From the NCBI RefSeq assembly GCF_009727055.1, contig NC_052351.1, positions 7,369,037 through 7,433,036 of the forward strand: DNA of 64,000 nt, read 5' to 3'. This DNA comes from Benincasa hispida. Taxonomy: Eukaryota > Streptophyta > Magnoliopsida > Cucurbitales > Cucurbitaceae. The notes below the pieces were generated by a model that saw only the letters and a list, made by a program, of their open reading frames with translations, had not been told where the DNA came from and did no database searches. Shown here one piece after another: positions 12,372 through 24,010 of the stretch (the stretch's first letter is position 1; each line of letters starts with the position of its first letter). The position numbers and the translations under genes were made by a program.

Positions 12372-14867
12372 GCTTGTAAGCGCATAATATGTAATGCGAT
12401 ACTACTTCTATATGTATGCATTATTAATGAAATGTTGGTAGTATGCTATGCGTTGTCACAAGTTTCCTTGCGTTGAAACCAAGTATAATTTCACCACAAG
12501 TTTCTCGGAGTGAACCGAGGTCGAACACAGGGATTGCGTAGTTAATGCGTTACGTTCGTGATATATGCGATCGAGTGTTTTTCAATTAATAAAATTTGTG
12601 TTTATACGGGCATTTAAATTGCGTTAAAGTAAAATTATGCGGTAAAGTAAAGTTGCGATAATAAGATAAAATGCGGAAAAAGTAAACCTAAGCTATTATG
12701 ATACAGGATACAGGATACTGATACATGATACTGAGATTGAGACTGACTGTGAAGATTATACAAAGGGTCGTGTTATGTGGTGGCAAGTCTTTATGTATTA
12801 AATAGAGATAGAAAGGGTAATTAATATAAACATCGCAAGTTTATTAATTACGTTAAAGATATAACTACGATTCTACTTTCTCTTCGCGCACACCTCTCGG
12901 TGATTAGCCGTGTTCCCACATCTCTGTGGTGAAACAAGGATGAACCTAATGAACACAAGGTTGCTTCCATCTCTGGAAGTACTTCTTGCTTTAGTTAACG
13001 CATTCTTCTAACCTTTTCTCGACAGGTAGAATGGCATATTTACTTCTGCTTTCACAGGTGAAGATACCGTCTAGCATGCTTTAGCTAAACATATTTATCT
13101 CTTTAGTACAAATTAATTTACTCGTTCAATTCATTCTAGTTACCAAGGGATTAAGACAACATCATGGAGAAAACGATGGAGGAACGGAAATAGACAGAAA
13201 GATGGAGATGAAAATGATCATGACATTGAATACTAATATTTAGCATCTGATACATGGTGTGAATGATAGGGATTAAGAAGATGAATACAATTTATGATAA
13301 GAGATAGAAACAAATATAGAAAAGTGCCAACGTCTTGACATAGATCTAGGCGGTGGATTTGCTTGCCGGCGGATGGAGTGAATGGAAGGAAGAGCTTCCC
13401 TCTCAGGCTTACTCGTCCGATAGAAGTGACCTTAGTACAGAGCTTCACGGCGGGGATTGAAAGGATTTGCCCTAAGACTCACCTCTTGGCCTTGTCTCTT
13501 AAATTTTCCCAGATCTTCTCTGATCAGGCTCTTCAGATCAGTCTCTCTCTCAATATACAAATATCAAAATATGCCTGTATCAAGTATATCTTCTCATAGA
13601 ATTTTAGAGGCTATTTATAGGCTCATCTTTGACTCTCTGCAGTGTGGACCCCATTTTATTGTTATGGGAATTCCGAAAATGGTGGAGTGAATATTCCTTC
13701 TGTTACGCAATCAATCCCGTCAGAAATGCAGAACGGTCAGCTGTACACGTGTCTGGATCCTCTGCAATTGCGTTGCTCTTTTGCATCTTCGAACGTTTGC
13801 CCGCATGCGGTGTTGTTTTTTATTACCACACGTGGTTAAAGTTGCGGTAATCGCTTAGCTCATGATCAAATGTCACATGCGCCGTCATTATATTGATCGT
13901 CTATTCATTTCTGAATGATAGGCGCAATGCGACATAGATGCGTTGTTCTTTTTATCTTGAGCCATGAATGCATGCGGTGACTTGATTTCCTACAAAAAAG
14001 AATTGAAATATTCTTTTCTACCATCGCAATGGTGTCAGTGGGTGTATTGACAACAATTTATAATTCTTGCATTTTTTAGCTAACTTCTATACAATTGACG
14101 CAACTTTTCTTTCATTTGGCCGCAATATCTAAATAAAGCAGTATAAATAACTTGTATTTCTTCAAGTTATCACACGTTCAAATTTAGATATATGCTTGTT
14201 CTCAAGCATATCTTCTACTAAGGCAATAATGCTCAATTTCTATCCTAAATTTTTGCGTCGATTGGTTTCTCCGAATGCTTCACCTAGGCACATTACTTAA
14301 CATCGCAATTTTCTTTCTATCCTTGAAAATTCATAACAAAGCCCTACTTTATTCTTTTATACAATAAATTTCTGCTAAAAAATGCTTTTCTAGTTTTAAA
14401 AAGAATGTTTACCTCTTCTTGTAAAAACAACTTGATGTTTCTGGATGCGGTAGTCAAACTTTGCGTCATTTATTAGAGACTATTGATCATGGTTACACCC
14501 TTCGTTTCTGCTTGTTCTCATGGGTGTCATGTGAGCATCCAACTACGGTTGTGTGCCAATCTCACTTTAACTCATGAATTTTAGAGGAGTTGTCTCTTTC
14601 ATTCTTTTATTTTTCTTTCTCATTTTTCTTTCTCTTTTTATATTGCGTTGTTCTTGGAAACACACCTTCGTTTTGGCTTGCTCCCACAGGTGTCATGCGA
14701 ACATCCAACTACGAGCAGGCTCCTTTCACAACTTAACTCTTATCAGGTTTGGGATTGTTTCTGAGATTTTCCCTTGCGCTGACATTGAAGTTTTAATGGA
14801 AACATTTTTTTTTATATAATGAGCGCATTTTTCTTAATGACTGCATACTCTTGATCTCATCTGCTCA
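12372..14867 (-). mobile_element. 3' LTR of the Athila-like element
   Basis: On the minus strand it runs from TGAGCAGATGAG to CTTACAAGCA, so TG...CA, 2,496 bp. Its left end (GCATAATATGTAATGCGAT) matches the 5' LTR stub (GCATAATGTGTAATGCGAT) at 21739-21757. The start is set by the polypurine tract at 14868. Several frames of 65-80 codons exist (13233-13850, 14574-14819) but are mutually overlapping and featureless. Confidence 0.8.
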
Positions 14868-14887
14868 GACCTTCCCCACCCCCAAAT
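14868..14887 (-). other. Polypurine tract
   Basis: The minus strand reads ATTTGGGGGTGGGGAAGGTC immediately before the LTR start TGAGCAG. G/A-rich composition and position define it as the plus-strand primer for reverse transcription. Confidence 0.75.
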
Positions 14888-15939
14888 TTAGAGATGCGCA
14901 CGGTCCTCATTGCGTTGTTTGGACAGAATAGACAAACACTTAGACAAAATTTCAAAAAGAAGGTTTGAGCAGAATTCTGAAAGATAAGAGGTAAAGTAAT
15001 GCTAAGCTACGAATTAAAAGTGTATGCATATTATACAGAGTGTGGGAAATGTTTATAAGTGTATGCATATTATACATCATGGCAACACAATGAATAACAA
15101 AAAATGAAAGATTAAGAATATCACAAAGTTGACAAATGATGATAAAGAAGAGGCACGGGCATATGGAAAGAATTGTCACTTAGTTGTATTGAAAATTAAC
15201 TAAATACAAGTAATTACAAATATCGAAATACAAAAATTGTGCCTGTACAAAGAATCAAAGAATTTAATTAAACCTAGAAAAACAATGAATTGAAGTTATC
15301 TTTTGAATTTTATTCAGACAGGTGCACGATTAAAAATTACACCGCGCTTCCATTAATGCAAATACATTTTTGCTGAGGACGGGCAACAACGCATGTATTC
15401 CGACAACACACCCTTTAACTCAACGCATTTCTGGAGGACGGGCACACGATATTTTTACCAGTGCAACACTACCTCAACATAGTGCATCTTCGCTAAGGAC
15501 TGGCAAAGAACGCATACGAGCGCAACACACCCCTCAACGCAATGCATTTGGGTATAATGGACGCAAAGTGTATCTATTATCATGGAATGCACCCATCATC
15601 GCATTATATACCCATTTTTATTTTTCTTTTTAGTTCATCAATAACGCAAGTGGAAAATACTTTGCGGTGTTCAACTTTTCATCTAGTCATTCACAGAAAT
15701 TTTAAGAACATCGCTACTAATGCCTACAAATTAAAGGAATTAAACATGACATGGAAAGATACTAATGAATTAAATTGAAGGAAAATACAGAAAGCATGAA
15801 AGGCTAATTCTAATAAGCAGTAAATAACATACTTTTAGAAAGCAGTAAATAAAAGCTATAAAGAAAGCAAGTAAACATAGATAGGGATGCTGATTGGAGA
15901 AAGTTTACATAATTACCACAATAGCATCCCCGCAAGCGG
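14888..15939. other. Non-coding spacer between integrase and PPT, with a ~60-bp repeat
   Basis: About 1 kb where Athila elements often hold an env-like frame; none is seen here. At about 15340-15560 there are three degenerate ~60-bp units centred on GAGGACGGGCA (15376, 15433) and AAGGACTGGCA (15495). Confidence 0.55.
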
Positions 15940-17211
15940 TTAATCCTGCTTACCCAAGTCAATGGTATCCATGCATCGATCCACATCGCCTCCGTAATAA
16001 GGCTTAATCCATTGACCATTGAATTTAAACGCGTTGTTCCCATTTTCCGTTGTCAGTTCCACTACGCCGTGGGGAAAGATAGTCTTGATTCGGAATGGTC
16101 CATACCAGTGAGACTTCAACTTCCCTGGGAACAATCGTAAACGTGCATTAAATAATAATACTTATTGACCTTCGACGAATGTCCGGTCGTTTATGCGGTC
16201 GTCATGCCACTTCTTGGTTTTCTCCTTATAGATCTTGGCATTTTCATAAGCGTCCCTTCGCCATTCGACCAGCTGGTTCAGTTGCAGCTTCCAGACTTTC
16301 TCCGCACTTGCTAAATCAAACTCTTAGCTTCTTGCATGCCCACATTGCCTTATATTCCAATTCGAGCGATAGATGACAAGCTTTTCTAAAGACCAGGGCA
16401 TACGGGGACATGCCAATTGGTGTTTTATAGGCTGTTCTGTATGCCCACAGTGCTTCATCAAGCTTGGGCGACCAATCCTTCCTAGAGGTATTGACTACCT
16501 TCTCCAAGATAGTTTTGATCTCTCAGTTAGAAATCTCTGCCTACTCATTAGTATGTGGGTGATAAGCAGTTGCAACCCTATGGTTGATGTTAAATTTAGT
16601 CAACAGGTTGGTGATTATGCGGTTGATGAAGTGAGAGCCCTTATCGCTGATTAAGGCTCGTGGCATCCCATATCGAGCAAAAATATTCTTCTTTAGAAAC
16701 TTCGCCACTGTGGCCGCATCATTCTTGGCACATGCGATGGCCTCAACCCATTTTGAGATGTAATCAACCGCGACTAAGATGTAGTGATGACCTTTTGATG
16801 GTGAAAATGGGCCCATGAAGTTGATTCCTAAACATCAAATAATTCAACCTCTAAGATTGACGTTAAAGGCATTTCATTTCTTTTAGACATATTCCCCGTT
16901 CTCTGGCATCTGTCGCACTGCACAACGTGGGCGTGGGCATCCTTAAACAGTGTTGGCTAGAAATAGCCACACTGTAGGACCTTTGCAGCAGTCCGCTGCC
17001 CCCCAAAATGTCCTCCATAAGGGGACTCATGAAAAAGCTCCAGAATGTGCTTGACTTCATGCTCAGGAACACACCGACGTAGAATGTGATCAGGTCTAAG
17101 TCGGTATAGGAATGGGTTGTCCCAAAAATAAAATTTGACGTCATGTCTTAGTTTCTTCTTTTGCTGGTAAGTATAGTCCTCCGGTACTTGTCCGCAAACG
17201 ATGAAGTTCAC
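15940..17211 (-). pseudogene. Athila-like integrase
   Basis: Minus strand. The N-terminal zinc-binding half H..H is seen as HEVKHILELFHESPYGGHFG (about 17010-17070), followed by the C..C pair CDRCQR-type near 16900. The core domain (16541-16816) has [25 protein letters not shown] and later SDKGSHF, giving the D,D of the D,D,E triad. A stop falls after the YHPHTNE segment. The C-terminal domain at 15940-16134 has FPGKLKSHWYGPF, the conserved plant gypsy integrase tail. At least three breaks separate these segments, so it is inactive. Confidence 0.88.
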
Positions 17212-17485
17212 AATGTCCGCATATCAAGGAACATTAATGCCTACCGACATCAGTAATTCATCGGAGAATCTTTCTTCAATATCTTTTTCTTTCCTTTGAA
17301 CCTCGCAATTCTCCAACCTTGACAAATGATCAGCGACTTAATTCTCGGTGCCCTTCCGGTCCTTGTTTCTAGGTCAAACTCTTACAGAAGCAACACCCAC
17401 CATATCAGTCTCGATTTTGCATCCTTCTTTGTCATCAGATATTTAATCGCAGAATGACCAGTGTACACCACCACGTTTGTTCCAA

Positions 17486-18696
17486 TTAAGTATTGTTGGA
17501 ATTTTCCAGTGCAAATATCACTGCGAGCATTTCCTTTTCCGTGGTTGTATAATTCTCCTGCGCATCATTTAATGTTTTACTCGTATAATAGATAGGATGC
17601 AAAACCTTGTCCTTGTGCTGACTCAAAACTACGCCCACAGCATACCCGCTAGCATCACACATCGATGCAAATGGTTGCGTCCAATCAGGCGCAATCAAAA
17701 TGGGTGTAGTGATGAGCACATCTTTCAATGTGTTGAATGCTTCAATGCACGCATCATCAAAATTATATTCACGGTCAGCTTCAAGGAGCGCACTTAGGGG
17801 CCTTGCGATCTGGGATAAGTTGTGAATAAATCTTCTCGATAGAACCTAGCGTGTCCCAGAAAACTCCTAAGTGTTTTCACGTTCACTGGTGGGGGTAGCT
17901 TGGAAATTGCACCGATTTTCGCCTAATTAACTTCCAATCCTACCTTCAAGATTTTATGACCCAGTACAATCCCTTCCTCAACCATAAAATGACATTTTTC
18001 CTAGTTTAGAACGACATTCGTTGCCACACATCTCTTCAAGACTTTCTCAAGGTTAGTTAAACAGGAGTCATAATTATTGCTGAAAACTGAAAAATCATCC
18101 ATGAATACCTCGACTGACTCCTCCAAGTAATCTGAAAAGATCGCCATCATGCAACGTTGGAAAGTACCTAGAGCATTGCAGAGTCCAAATGGCATACGAC
18201 GGAATGCAAACGTACCAAATGGGCACGTGAATGTTGTCTTATCTTGATCCTCCGGCGCAATTACAATTTGGTTGTACCCTGAATAGCCGTCAAGAAAGCA
18301 GAAGAATTCATTCCCAGTAAGTTTGTCTAACTTCTGATCAATAAACGGGAATGGGAAGTGGTCCTTTTAAGTGGCCAAATTTAACTTGCGATAATCCATA
18401 TAGATTCTCCACACTGTGGTTGTCCTTGTGGGAATTAATTCATTCTTGTCATTGGTGATGACTATCATCCCCCCTTTCTTCGGAACACATTGCACTGGAC
18501 TCACCTAGCTGCTATCAGATATCGAGTAGATGACGCCTGCATCTAGCCACTTCACTATTTCTTTCTCCACGTCCTCCCTCATGGCAGGGTTCAAGCTATG
18601 TTGCCTTTCTATCGATCTTGTTTTTCCTTCTTCCAGACGAATCTTGTGTATGCAATACGAGGGACTAATTCCTTGAATGTCCCTGCCAAGGTCCAT
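17486..18696 (-). pseudogene. Athila-like reverse transcriptase and RNase H
   Basis: Minus strand. The start of the RT is near 18560 (MREDVEKEIVKWLDAGVIY). MPFGLCNALGTFQRCM lies at about 18148-18195, and the catalytic box FMDDFSVF at about 18090-18110. RNase H lies at 17486-17728 with the first catalytic aspartate in MCDASGYAVGVVLSQ and later the E of TEKEMLAV. Stops occur within RT (for example after VVLN near 18001) and between RT and RNase H. Confidence 0.9.
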
Positions 18697-18899
18697 TCTA
18701 AAGCCTTTGCATTGTTTCTCAGGATCTGGATGAATGCATCTTTCTTCTCCTTACTCAGCGAAGCAGAAATGATAACCTGTAACGTGTTGTTACCTCTTAA
18801 GTAAGCATACTTGAGGTGCACAGGCAACGACTTCAACTCTAGCACGGGTGGTTCTTCCAATGATGGCTTAGTGCATTGCGACGTTCGTTCAGATAACTC

Positions 18900-19080
18900 G
18901 AGTGGTTCAAAATTTGATTCAACGTGAATTGCGGCGCAATCCTCCTCCCACATTGTGTCAATTCCAAAATCTTCTCCAACTCTTCCNGAGTGGTTCAAAA
19001 TTTGATTCAACGTGAATTGCGGCGCAATCCTCCTCCCACATTACGCCGATTCCGAAATCTTTTTCCTCCAACTCTTCCAA
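18900..19080. repeat. Direct duplication around a single N (18987)
   Basis: The 87 bp at 18900-18986 (starting GAGTGGTTCAAAATTTG) are followed by one N and then by a second copy from 18988. The first 55 bp are identical and the rest diverge. Likely a join of two overlapping contigs or of two repeat copies, not a biological duplication. Confidence 0.8.
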
Positions 19081-19524
19081 GGGCTCGTGCCAAGGTTTTT
19101 CTCGCAGTTCCTCAATATATTGGCAATTCTCCATATCACTTGGGTACTTCAACGCATTGAAAACGTTGAACTTCACTTCTTGATCGTCAACCCTGATGGT
19201 GAGTTCTCCTTTCTGCACATCGATCAGCGTTCGCCCTGTTACGAGAAATGGGCGACTCAAGATGATAGGCACTTCTCTGTCAGCTTCGTAATCCAATATG
19301 ATAAAGTTCGTCGGGAAGATAAACTTATCCACTTGCACAAGTACATCCTCTATTTTGCCCTCAGGATGCATTATCGATCTATCGACCAACTGTAGTGTAA
19401 TCGTGGTTGTTCTTGCGTTGCCGATATCCAACTTCTTAAAGATCGATAAGGGCATTATATTTATGCTCGCCCCTAAATCGCACAGCACGTTCCCGACTTT
19501 CTTCCCTTCTATTGAGCAGGGCAA
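18958..19524 (-). pseudogene. Athila-like aspartic protease region
   Basis: A 188-codon minus-strand frame with VLCDLGASINIMP at about 19460-19500. DLGASI is the protease active-site motif (D-L/S/T-G) of plant gypsy elements. ILSRPFLVTGRTLIDV follows, typical of the region after it. The frame reads into a single-N join at 18987, so its last residues are unreliable. Function would be cleavage of the gag-pol polyprotein. Confidence 0.85.
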
Positions 19525-19591
19525 TGTAAAACTCCAGGATCCTTCATTTATGTGGGGATATTGTTTTGAAACAGTGCACTACATTCATATG

Positions 19592-20805
19592 TTAACGTAA
19601 CTGTTTCATTTCCCCGATCTTTCTTTTATTAGCCAAAATATCCTTGAGGAATTTTACATAGCTCGACATCTTTTCCAGAGCTTCTATTAAGGGAATATTG
19701 ATGTGTAGTTGTCGAAGAACGTCCAGAAACCTCTGAAATTGCTTACTATCATCTTTCTTCTTCAGCCTGGATGGGAAAGGTGGAGGATCCCGCTGTACTT
19801 CTTGTTTAGTTGGTTGTTCGTTGAGGTCTTGTTCTTGCTGTGTTTCATTAGCTGGAGGTTGCGTTGATTTAGAATCCAAGTCTTGAGGAGCTTCATCTTT
19901 TTCAGGTATATTTACTTTTGGACTGGTAATTTTTCCACTACTGGTTGATTGGTCTTCATTGACAGTTAGATCCACTGGTCTTGTTGTTGACTCTAGTACT
20001 GGTGGCATAGGGGCTGTTGTTTTACCACTCCTCAATGTCACTGCATGACATTACTCTTTACCTCGTGGCCCCAATGCTCCTAAACTGCTAGGCAGCGTAC
20101 CAGGTGCTTTATTTTTCAACTCAACCGCAAGTTGTNTTTACCTCGTGGCCCCAATGCTCCTAAACTGCTAGGCAGCGTACCAGGTGCTTTATTTTTCAAC
20201 TCAACCGCAAGTTGTTCAATCTGCTCTTCCAAACCTCTAAGGGAAGTAGCTTGTGATTGTCTAATTGCCTCGCTCTTTTCGATATAATGCTTCAATGAAG
20301 TCTCAAGAGACAAGATACTGTAAGAGGTATCATATGAGAACGGTTGGTCATAGGGTGGTATACTTTGAGAATTATCTGGGTTATAGTCCGGATTAATGAA
20401 GACTAGAGGGTTGCCTCGACTCCCTTGATAATTGCTCTGATGAAAACTATGGCTCCCCTGGTTGTGATTCCCGTCCCAACTTAAAGTTGGGTGATTTCAC
20501 CAACCAAGGCTGTAGATGTTGCCAAACAGTTCATTGTAGATAGAGTATACAGACTGTTGATTCCACGGGCAGACATCCACTGGATGTCCCTTCCCACGTT
20601 GAACGCAATTCATAGCGGCCACGTGTGCCAACGTATTAACTTGCGCTGATCACTGAGAGAAATTTCACTATTGATTAGCTATCGTCTGAAGGAGCAAGGT
20701 CATCGTGGTCATCTGATCTACCAGTGTGCTCATTGTATCAGTTGACACATCGACACTTTCTACTCTTTCTTGCTCCAGACCACTTCCCTCAAACCCGGTA
20801 TCAAT
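19592..20805 (-). pseudogene. Athila-like gag C-terminal region
   Basis: Minus-strand pieces: a coiled-coil-like segment at 20116-20313 (LRGLEEQIEQLAVELKNK) and MTLRSGK at 20020-20041, the short motif found at the gag-protease linker of Athila-type elements. Then comes an acidic, proline-rich linker and FLDVLRQLHINIPLIEALE. A damaged C..GK.HP.D.C zinc-knuckle-like stretch lies near 20560-20600. The frame is interrupted by a duplication around the N at 20136. Confidence 0.75.
20057..20215. repeat. 79-bp perfect duplication around a single N (20136)
   Basis: 20057-20135 and 20137-20215 appear identical (both start TTTACCTCGTGG and end CCGCAAGTTGT), separated by one N. This is the signature of an unresolved contig overlap in the assembly. 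Confidence 0.88.
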
Positions 20806-21522
20806 CTACTCATCAGAATGTCGCAAGATGCGATCTAATATGCTCCTGGCTTCTGTATATGATCTATCCATTAATCCTCCTGCTGCAGAGGCATCGACAA
20901 TTGCTTGCGTTGATTGATCTAAACCATTGTAAAAAGTCTCCATCGGAATGCTATCGAGAATCCCGATATACGGACAACTTTTCACTAACTGTTTGAAATG
21001 CACCCAGGCGGTGCTCAAAGTTTCATAACCCTTTTGCTCAAAATTTAACACATCCCTCCGTCTCCTTGCGTTGATAGCTGGAGGGAAGAATCTGTTCATG
21101 AACCTGTCAACCAATTATTCCCATGCGTTAATCTCATCCAGCTCTGACGACTGAGCCCACCTCTTTGCTTCATCCCGCAGTGTATACGGGAAAAGATATA
21201 ACCTAAGTCCTTCTTGAGTCACACCAGGCATGGAGAATGCACTGCACATGTCTACAAAACTCGTCAAATGAGCATGTGGATCTTCTCTTTGTAATCCTCC
21301 GAATTGCCCTACATTCTGAATCATCTGCAACATACATGGTCTTATCTCAAAGCTTACATTCTTCTCAACCATGGGTCTTGAAATTCCTGGCGAGAAGTTA
21401 TAAAAGTCTGGCGCCGCATAGTTCCTCATAGGAATGTTGCGATCAACAGCAAGAAACATGAGGTCTTGCGCTGGCCAATTTTCCCTTTGATTCTCTGCGG
21501 TTGCCTCGTTATTATTAGTCAT
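20806..21522 (-). pseudogene. Athila-like gag (capsid region)
   Basis: The minus-strand frame begins at 21522. NRN-type repeats are absent, but MIQNVGQFGGLQREDPHAHLTS-type sequence (about 21240-21330), LYLFPYTLRDEAKRW and MVDRFMNRFFPP are characteristic of the plant gypsy capsid (retrotrans_gag) region. An in-frame TAA at 21115-21117 separates two otherwise contiguous same-frame parts (135 and 102 codons). The gag start lies about 185 bp downstream of the primer-binding site. Confidence 0.85.
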
Positions 21523-21706
21523 GCTTCTTCACCATTTAATTCGGCCCTGATGTGCTTCTTCACGAATAATACACTATATCTCTGGGTCCGCTTAGAATTT
21601 TTGGATCACTCAAGAACTTATTAGACTGCTCTCCACGATAAACAGCCACTACAAAGAGATCTGTTCTGCAAAATACCACAAACATACTCAACACTAACCA
21701 TTACCA

Positions 21707-21725
21707 ATTCCCGGCAACGGTGCCA
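21707..21725 (-). other. Primer-binding site (tRNA-Asp type)
   Basis: The minus strand reads TGGCACCGTTGCCGGGAAT. Plant Athila/Tat elements commonly use tRNA-Asp, whose complement is TGGCGCCGTTGCCGGGGA. It directly follows the LTR stub. Confidence 0.8.
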
Positions 21726-21757
21726 TAAACTTATAAACGCATAATGTGTAATGCGAT

Positions 21758-21912
21758 GAATTTAAATATTCTCAAATCTTACGAAATACTGAATTTAAAA
21801 ATTACCCATAAACTTAGGACGTTACTTTATAGTAATTCATCCAAAATTCAAATATTCTCGAATCTTACAAAATACTGAATTTAAAAATTACCCACAAACT
21901 TGGGACGTTACA
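21758..21912 (-). mobile_element. LTR (family L3), copy 2, right piece, internally duplicated
   Basis: Ends GGGACGTTACA at 21912, followed by the CCATA duplication. The piece consists of two ~66-bp copies about 86 bp apart (21759-21824 and 21845-21911), each running from AAATATTCTC to GGACGTTAC. The two differ at a handful of positions. Confidence 0.75.
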
Positions 21913-21917
21913 CCATA

Positions 21918-23199
21918 TATAAATCATCGGGAGATAGGTCCAAACTCCCGACGAGTTGAAAATATGTGTCAGGAGTTTGGGACATGGAAGCTAGCATGAA
22001 AAAATCTCGACGAATTAAATAATTCATGGGGAGTTTGTTAGGAACTCCCGATGGATCTCCCGATGGCTCACGATAATCGTCGGGAGATGGGTTATAAAAC
22101 CCAAAATCTGATCTGCCTTCTTTAACCCTAGGGTGAGTCGACCAGATGAGAGAGAGAGAGTAGTGCCACTGTTCATTCGCGTCTTCCATTGTTCGTCTGT
22201 TCATCATCTTCTGTGGTAGGTCAACCATTCGTCTGTTCGCCCATCCGTTTGTCCGTTGTTTCGTAAGCCTTTCTCCTTTTTTTTTTTTTTTAATTAGACC
22301 TAAAATGCTTGATTTATTTTAGAAGGATCAACCCACCCACTGCCCTTATCTAACTCTAATTTTAGGAGGATCCAATTCATTACTTCCGTTGGATTTATAT
22401 TCTGCCATATATACTTTGTTGAAAATAATGGATTAATGTTGTAAAGTTTTTCAAGTAAGTATGAATGTGATGTAAAACAACAAAGTTAGAGGTTGGATTC
22501 TTTGTTTTTCTTTACAATATAAATTATTATATCATATTTGTCGAGTGAATTCAAACATATTTCAATAATAAGATATTATCTTATTTGAAAATGAAACTTA
22601 CACTAAGTAATTCAAATTTCAAACCAATTGAAACATCATAGTTAATGAGTTTAAAAACTAAAAAATTTCTAGTTGTACGATAGAATGGGAAATACCTCCA
22701 TTTGTTACTTATCACAATAGTAGAATTTAAGAATTATGTGGAATTCACAAAATAAACGAACGATAAATAGTACTAAAAAAATTATGTTTAAAAATATATA
22801 TGTGAAAATATTTCAATTGAGGTGTGCTTAGGTTTGACAAGTATGAAAAATTATTACGAGGTAGTTGCCAAAAACATAAAATATTTACCTTATTATTACT
22901 TTATCTAAAATATACTTGTCGAAGCATTAATATGTGGATGAACAACACATAGTATCACTTTAGTAATTGGGTTTTTTTTTTTATTGATTATGATCATAGT
23001 TTGATTTGATCGATTGAATTTGTAGTTCGAGGTCCCCTTTTTTATGGGTTTTTTTTTTTATGTCCTTGTGTATTCTTTTATTCTATTCAATGAAACCTCA
23101 ATTTCATTTTATATATAATCCTCTAAAAGTTAACCACCATTGATTATATACACAACACAAGTTCTAATTTGTTTTGGATTACAAATTGGGTCAGGAAAG
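21918..23199. other. CACTA subterminal and internal non-coding DNA
   Basis: Contains repeated CTCCCGA/TCGGGAG subterminal motifs to about 22085, then AT-rich sequence without a recognisable gene. The frame at 21908-22228 (-) overlaps the subterminal repeats and has no domain. Confidence 0.5.
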
Positions 23200-23405
23200 G
23201 TTTATTTTTTAGGATGAATAAAGAATGGATCAAACTTAGAAATAAGTTGTCGGTCGAGTATAGAGGAGTATCTCAATTTTTAAAGGTTGCTAAGTTTCAT
23301 ATTAATGATTTTGGATATGATACGAGAGGATCATGCAAGACAAATGGAAGAAATGAAAAAAATGATTGAAGACATGATGCGATCACAGAGAGAAGACGAT
23401 CAAAT
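23200..23405 (+). pseudogene. CACTA transposase remnant (transposase-associated domain)
   Basis: Around 23214-23355 the plus strand encodes KEWIKLRNKLSVEYRGVSQFL followed by KFHINDFGY. This matches the layout of the plant transposase-associated domain (start DRSWMY, then GV..FL, then a CPC..C box). The expected cysteine box is frame-shifted. Directly after, MKKMIEDMMRSQRED is the kind of short coiled-coil segment found near transposase C-termini. This suggests that an internal deletion removed the catalytic middle. No transposase catalytic domain is present in the CACTA DNA. Confidence 0.55.
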
Positions 23406-23552
23406 TAGGTATGATCATTTTATTATCTAGTTATCTAATATGTTGCTATCCTGCAATTATGGTAGCAAAGTAATTATGTCATATTAGTAGCTTTATGATA
23501 TTGAATTGTTAGCTATCCTGCAGTTATAGTAGCCAAACAACTGGATTTTGAT

Positions 23553-24010
23553 GTGGGGTGGGTTGAAATTGGTTATACTTGTTTTGGAGTTCAACTTGAA
23601 ATTTTTTTGTGTGTTTGTGTATGTTTATGAAATTTGAATGTTGTGGGGGTGGGTTGAGATTGGTAATACTTGTTTTGGAGTTCAACTTGTAAATTTTTGT
23701 TTGTTTGTGGAAGTTTATGAATTTTGAATGTTGTGGGAGGTGGGTTGAGATTGGTTATACTTGTTTTGGAGTTCAACTTGAGTTTTTTGTTTATTTGTGG
23801 AAGTTTTTGAATTTTGAATGTTGTGGAATGTGTGGGGTGGGTTGAGATTACTTATACTTATTTTGGAGTTCAACTTGGAGTTTTTTTTTTTATTGTTTGT
23901 GGAAGTTCATGAATTTTGAATGTTGTGTGGGATGTGAGGGATGAGTTTGGGATTGGTTGTGTGAAACTTTATGAATTTTGAATGTTGTTTGAGATGGATT
24001 AAGATAAGTT
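23553..24010. repeat. ~90-bp tandem repeat in the CACTA element
   Basis: Units start GTGGG at 23553, 23643, 23733, 23823 and 23925. Each holds TTGTTTTGGAGTTCAACTT and ends ATGAATTTTGAATGTT. The first three are exactly 90 bp, the fourth 102 bp and the fifth shortened. Long minus-strand frames here are repeat artefacts. Confidence 0.85.

Larger units (their letters stand above)
12372..21757 (-). mobile_element. Athila-like Ty3/gypsy retrotransposon
   Basis: A minus-strand element with a 3' LTR (12372-14867), polypurine tract (14868-14887), pol, gag, primer-binding site (21707-21725) and a 32-bp stub of the 5' LTR (21726-21757). Domain order gag, protease, RT, RNase H, integrase identifies Ty3/gypsy. 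FMDDFSVF in the RT, a TLRSGK-type gag segment and a tRNA-Asp primer site fit the Athila/Tat branch. No env-like ORF is recognisable between integrase and the PPT. Coding capacity is destroyed by stops and frameshifts. Confidence 0.88.

Noticed and set aside
13233..13850. Cluster of five frames as a gene
   Set aside because: They overlap in different frames and strands inside the Athila-like LTR and share no domain.
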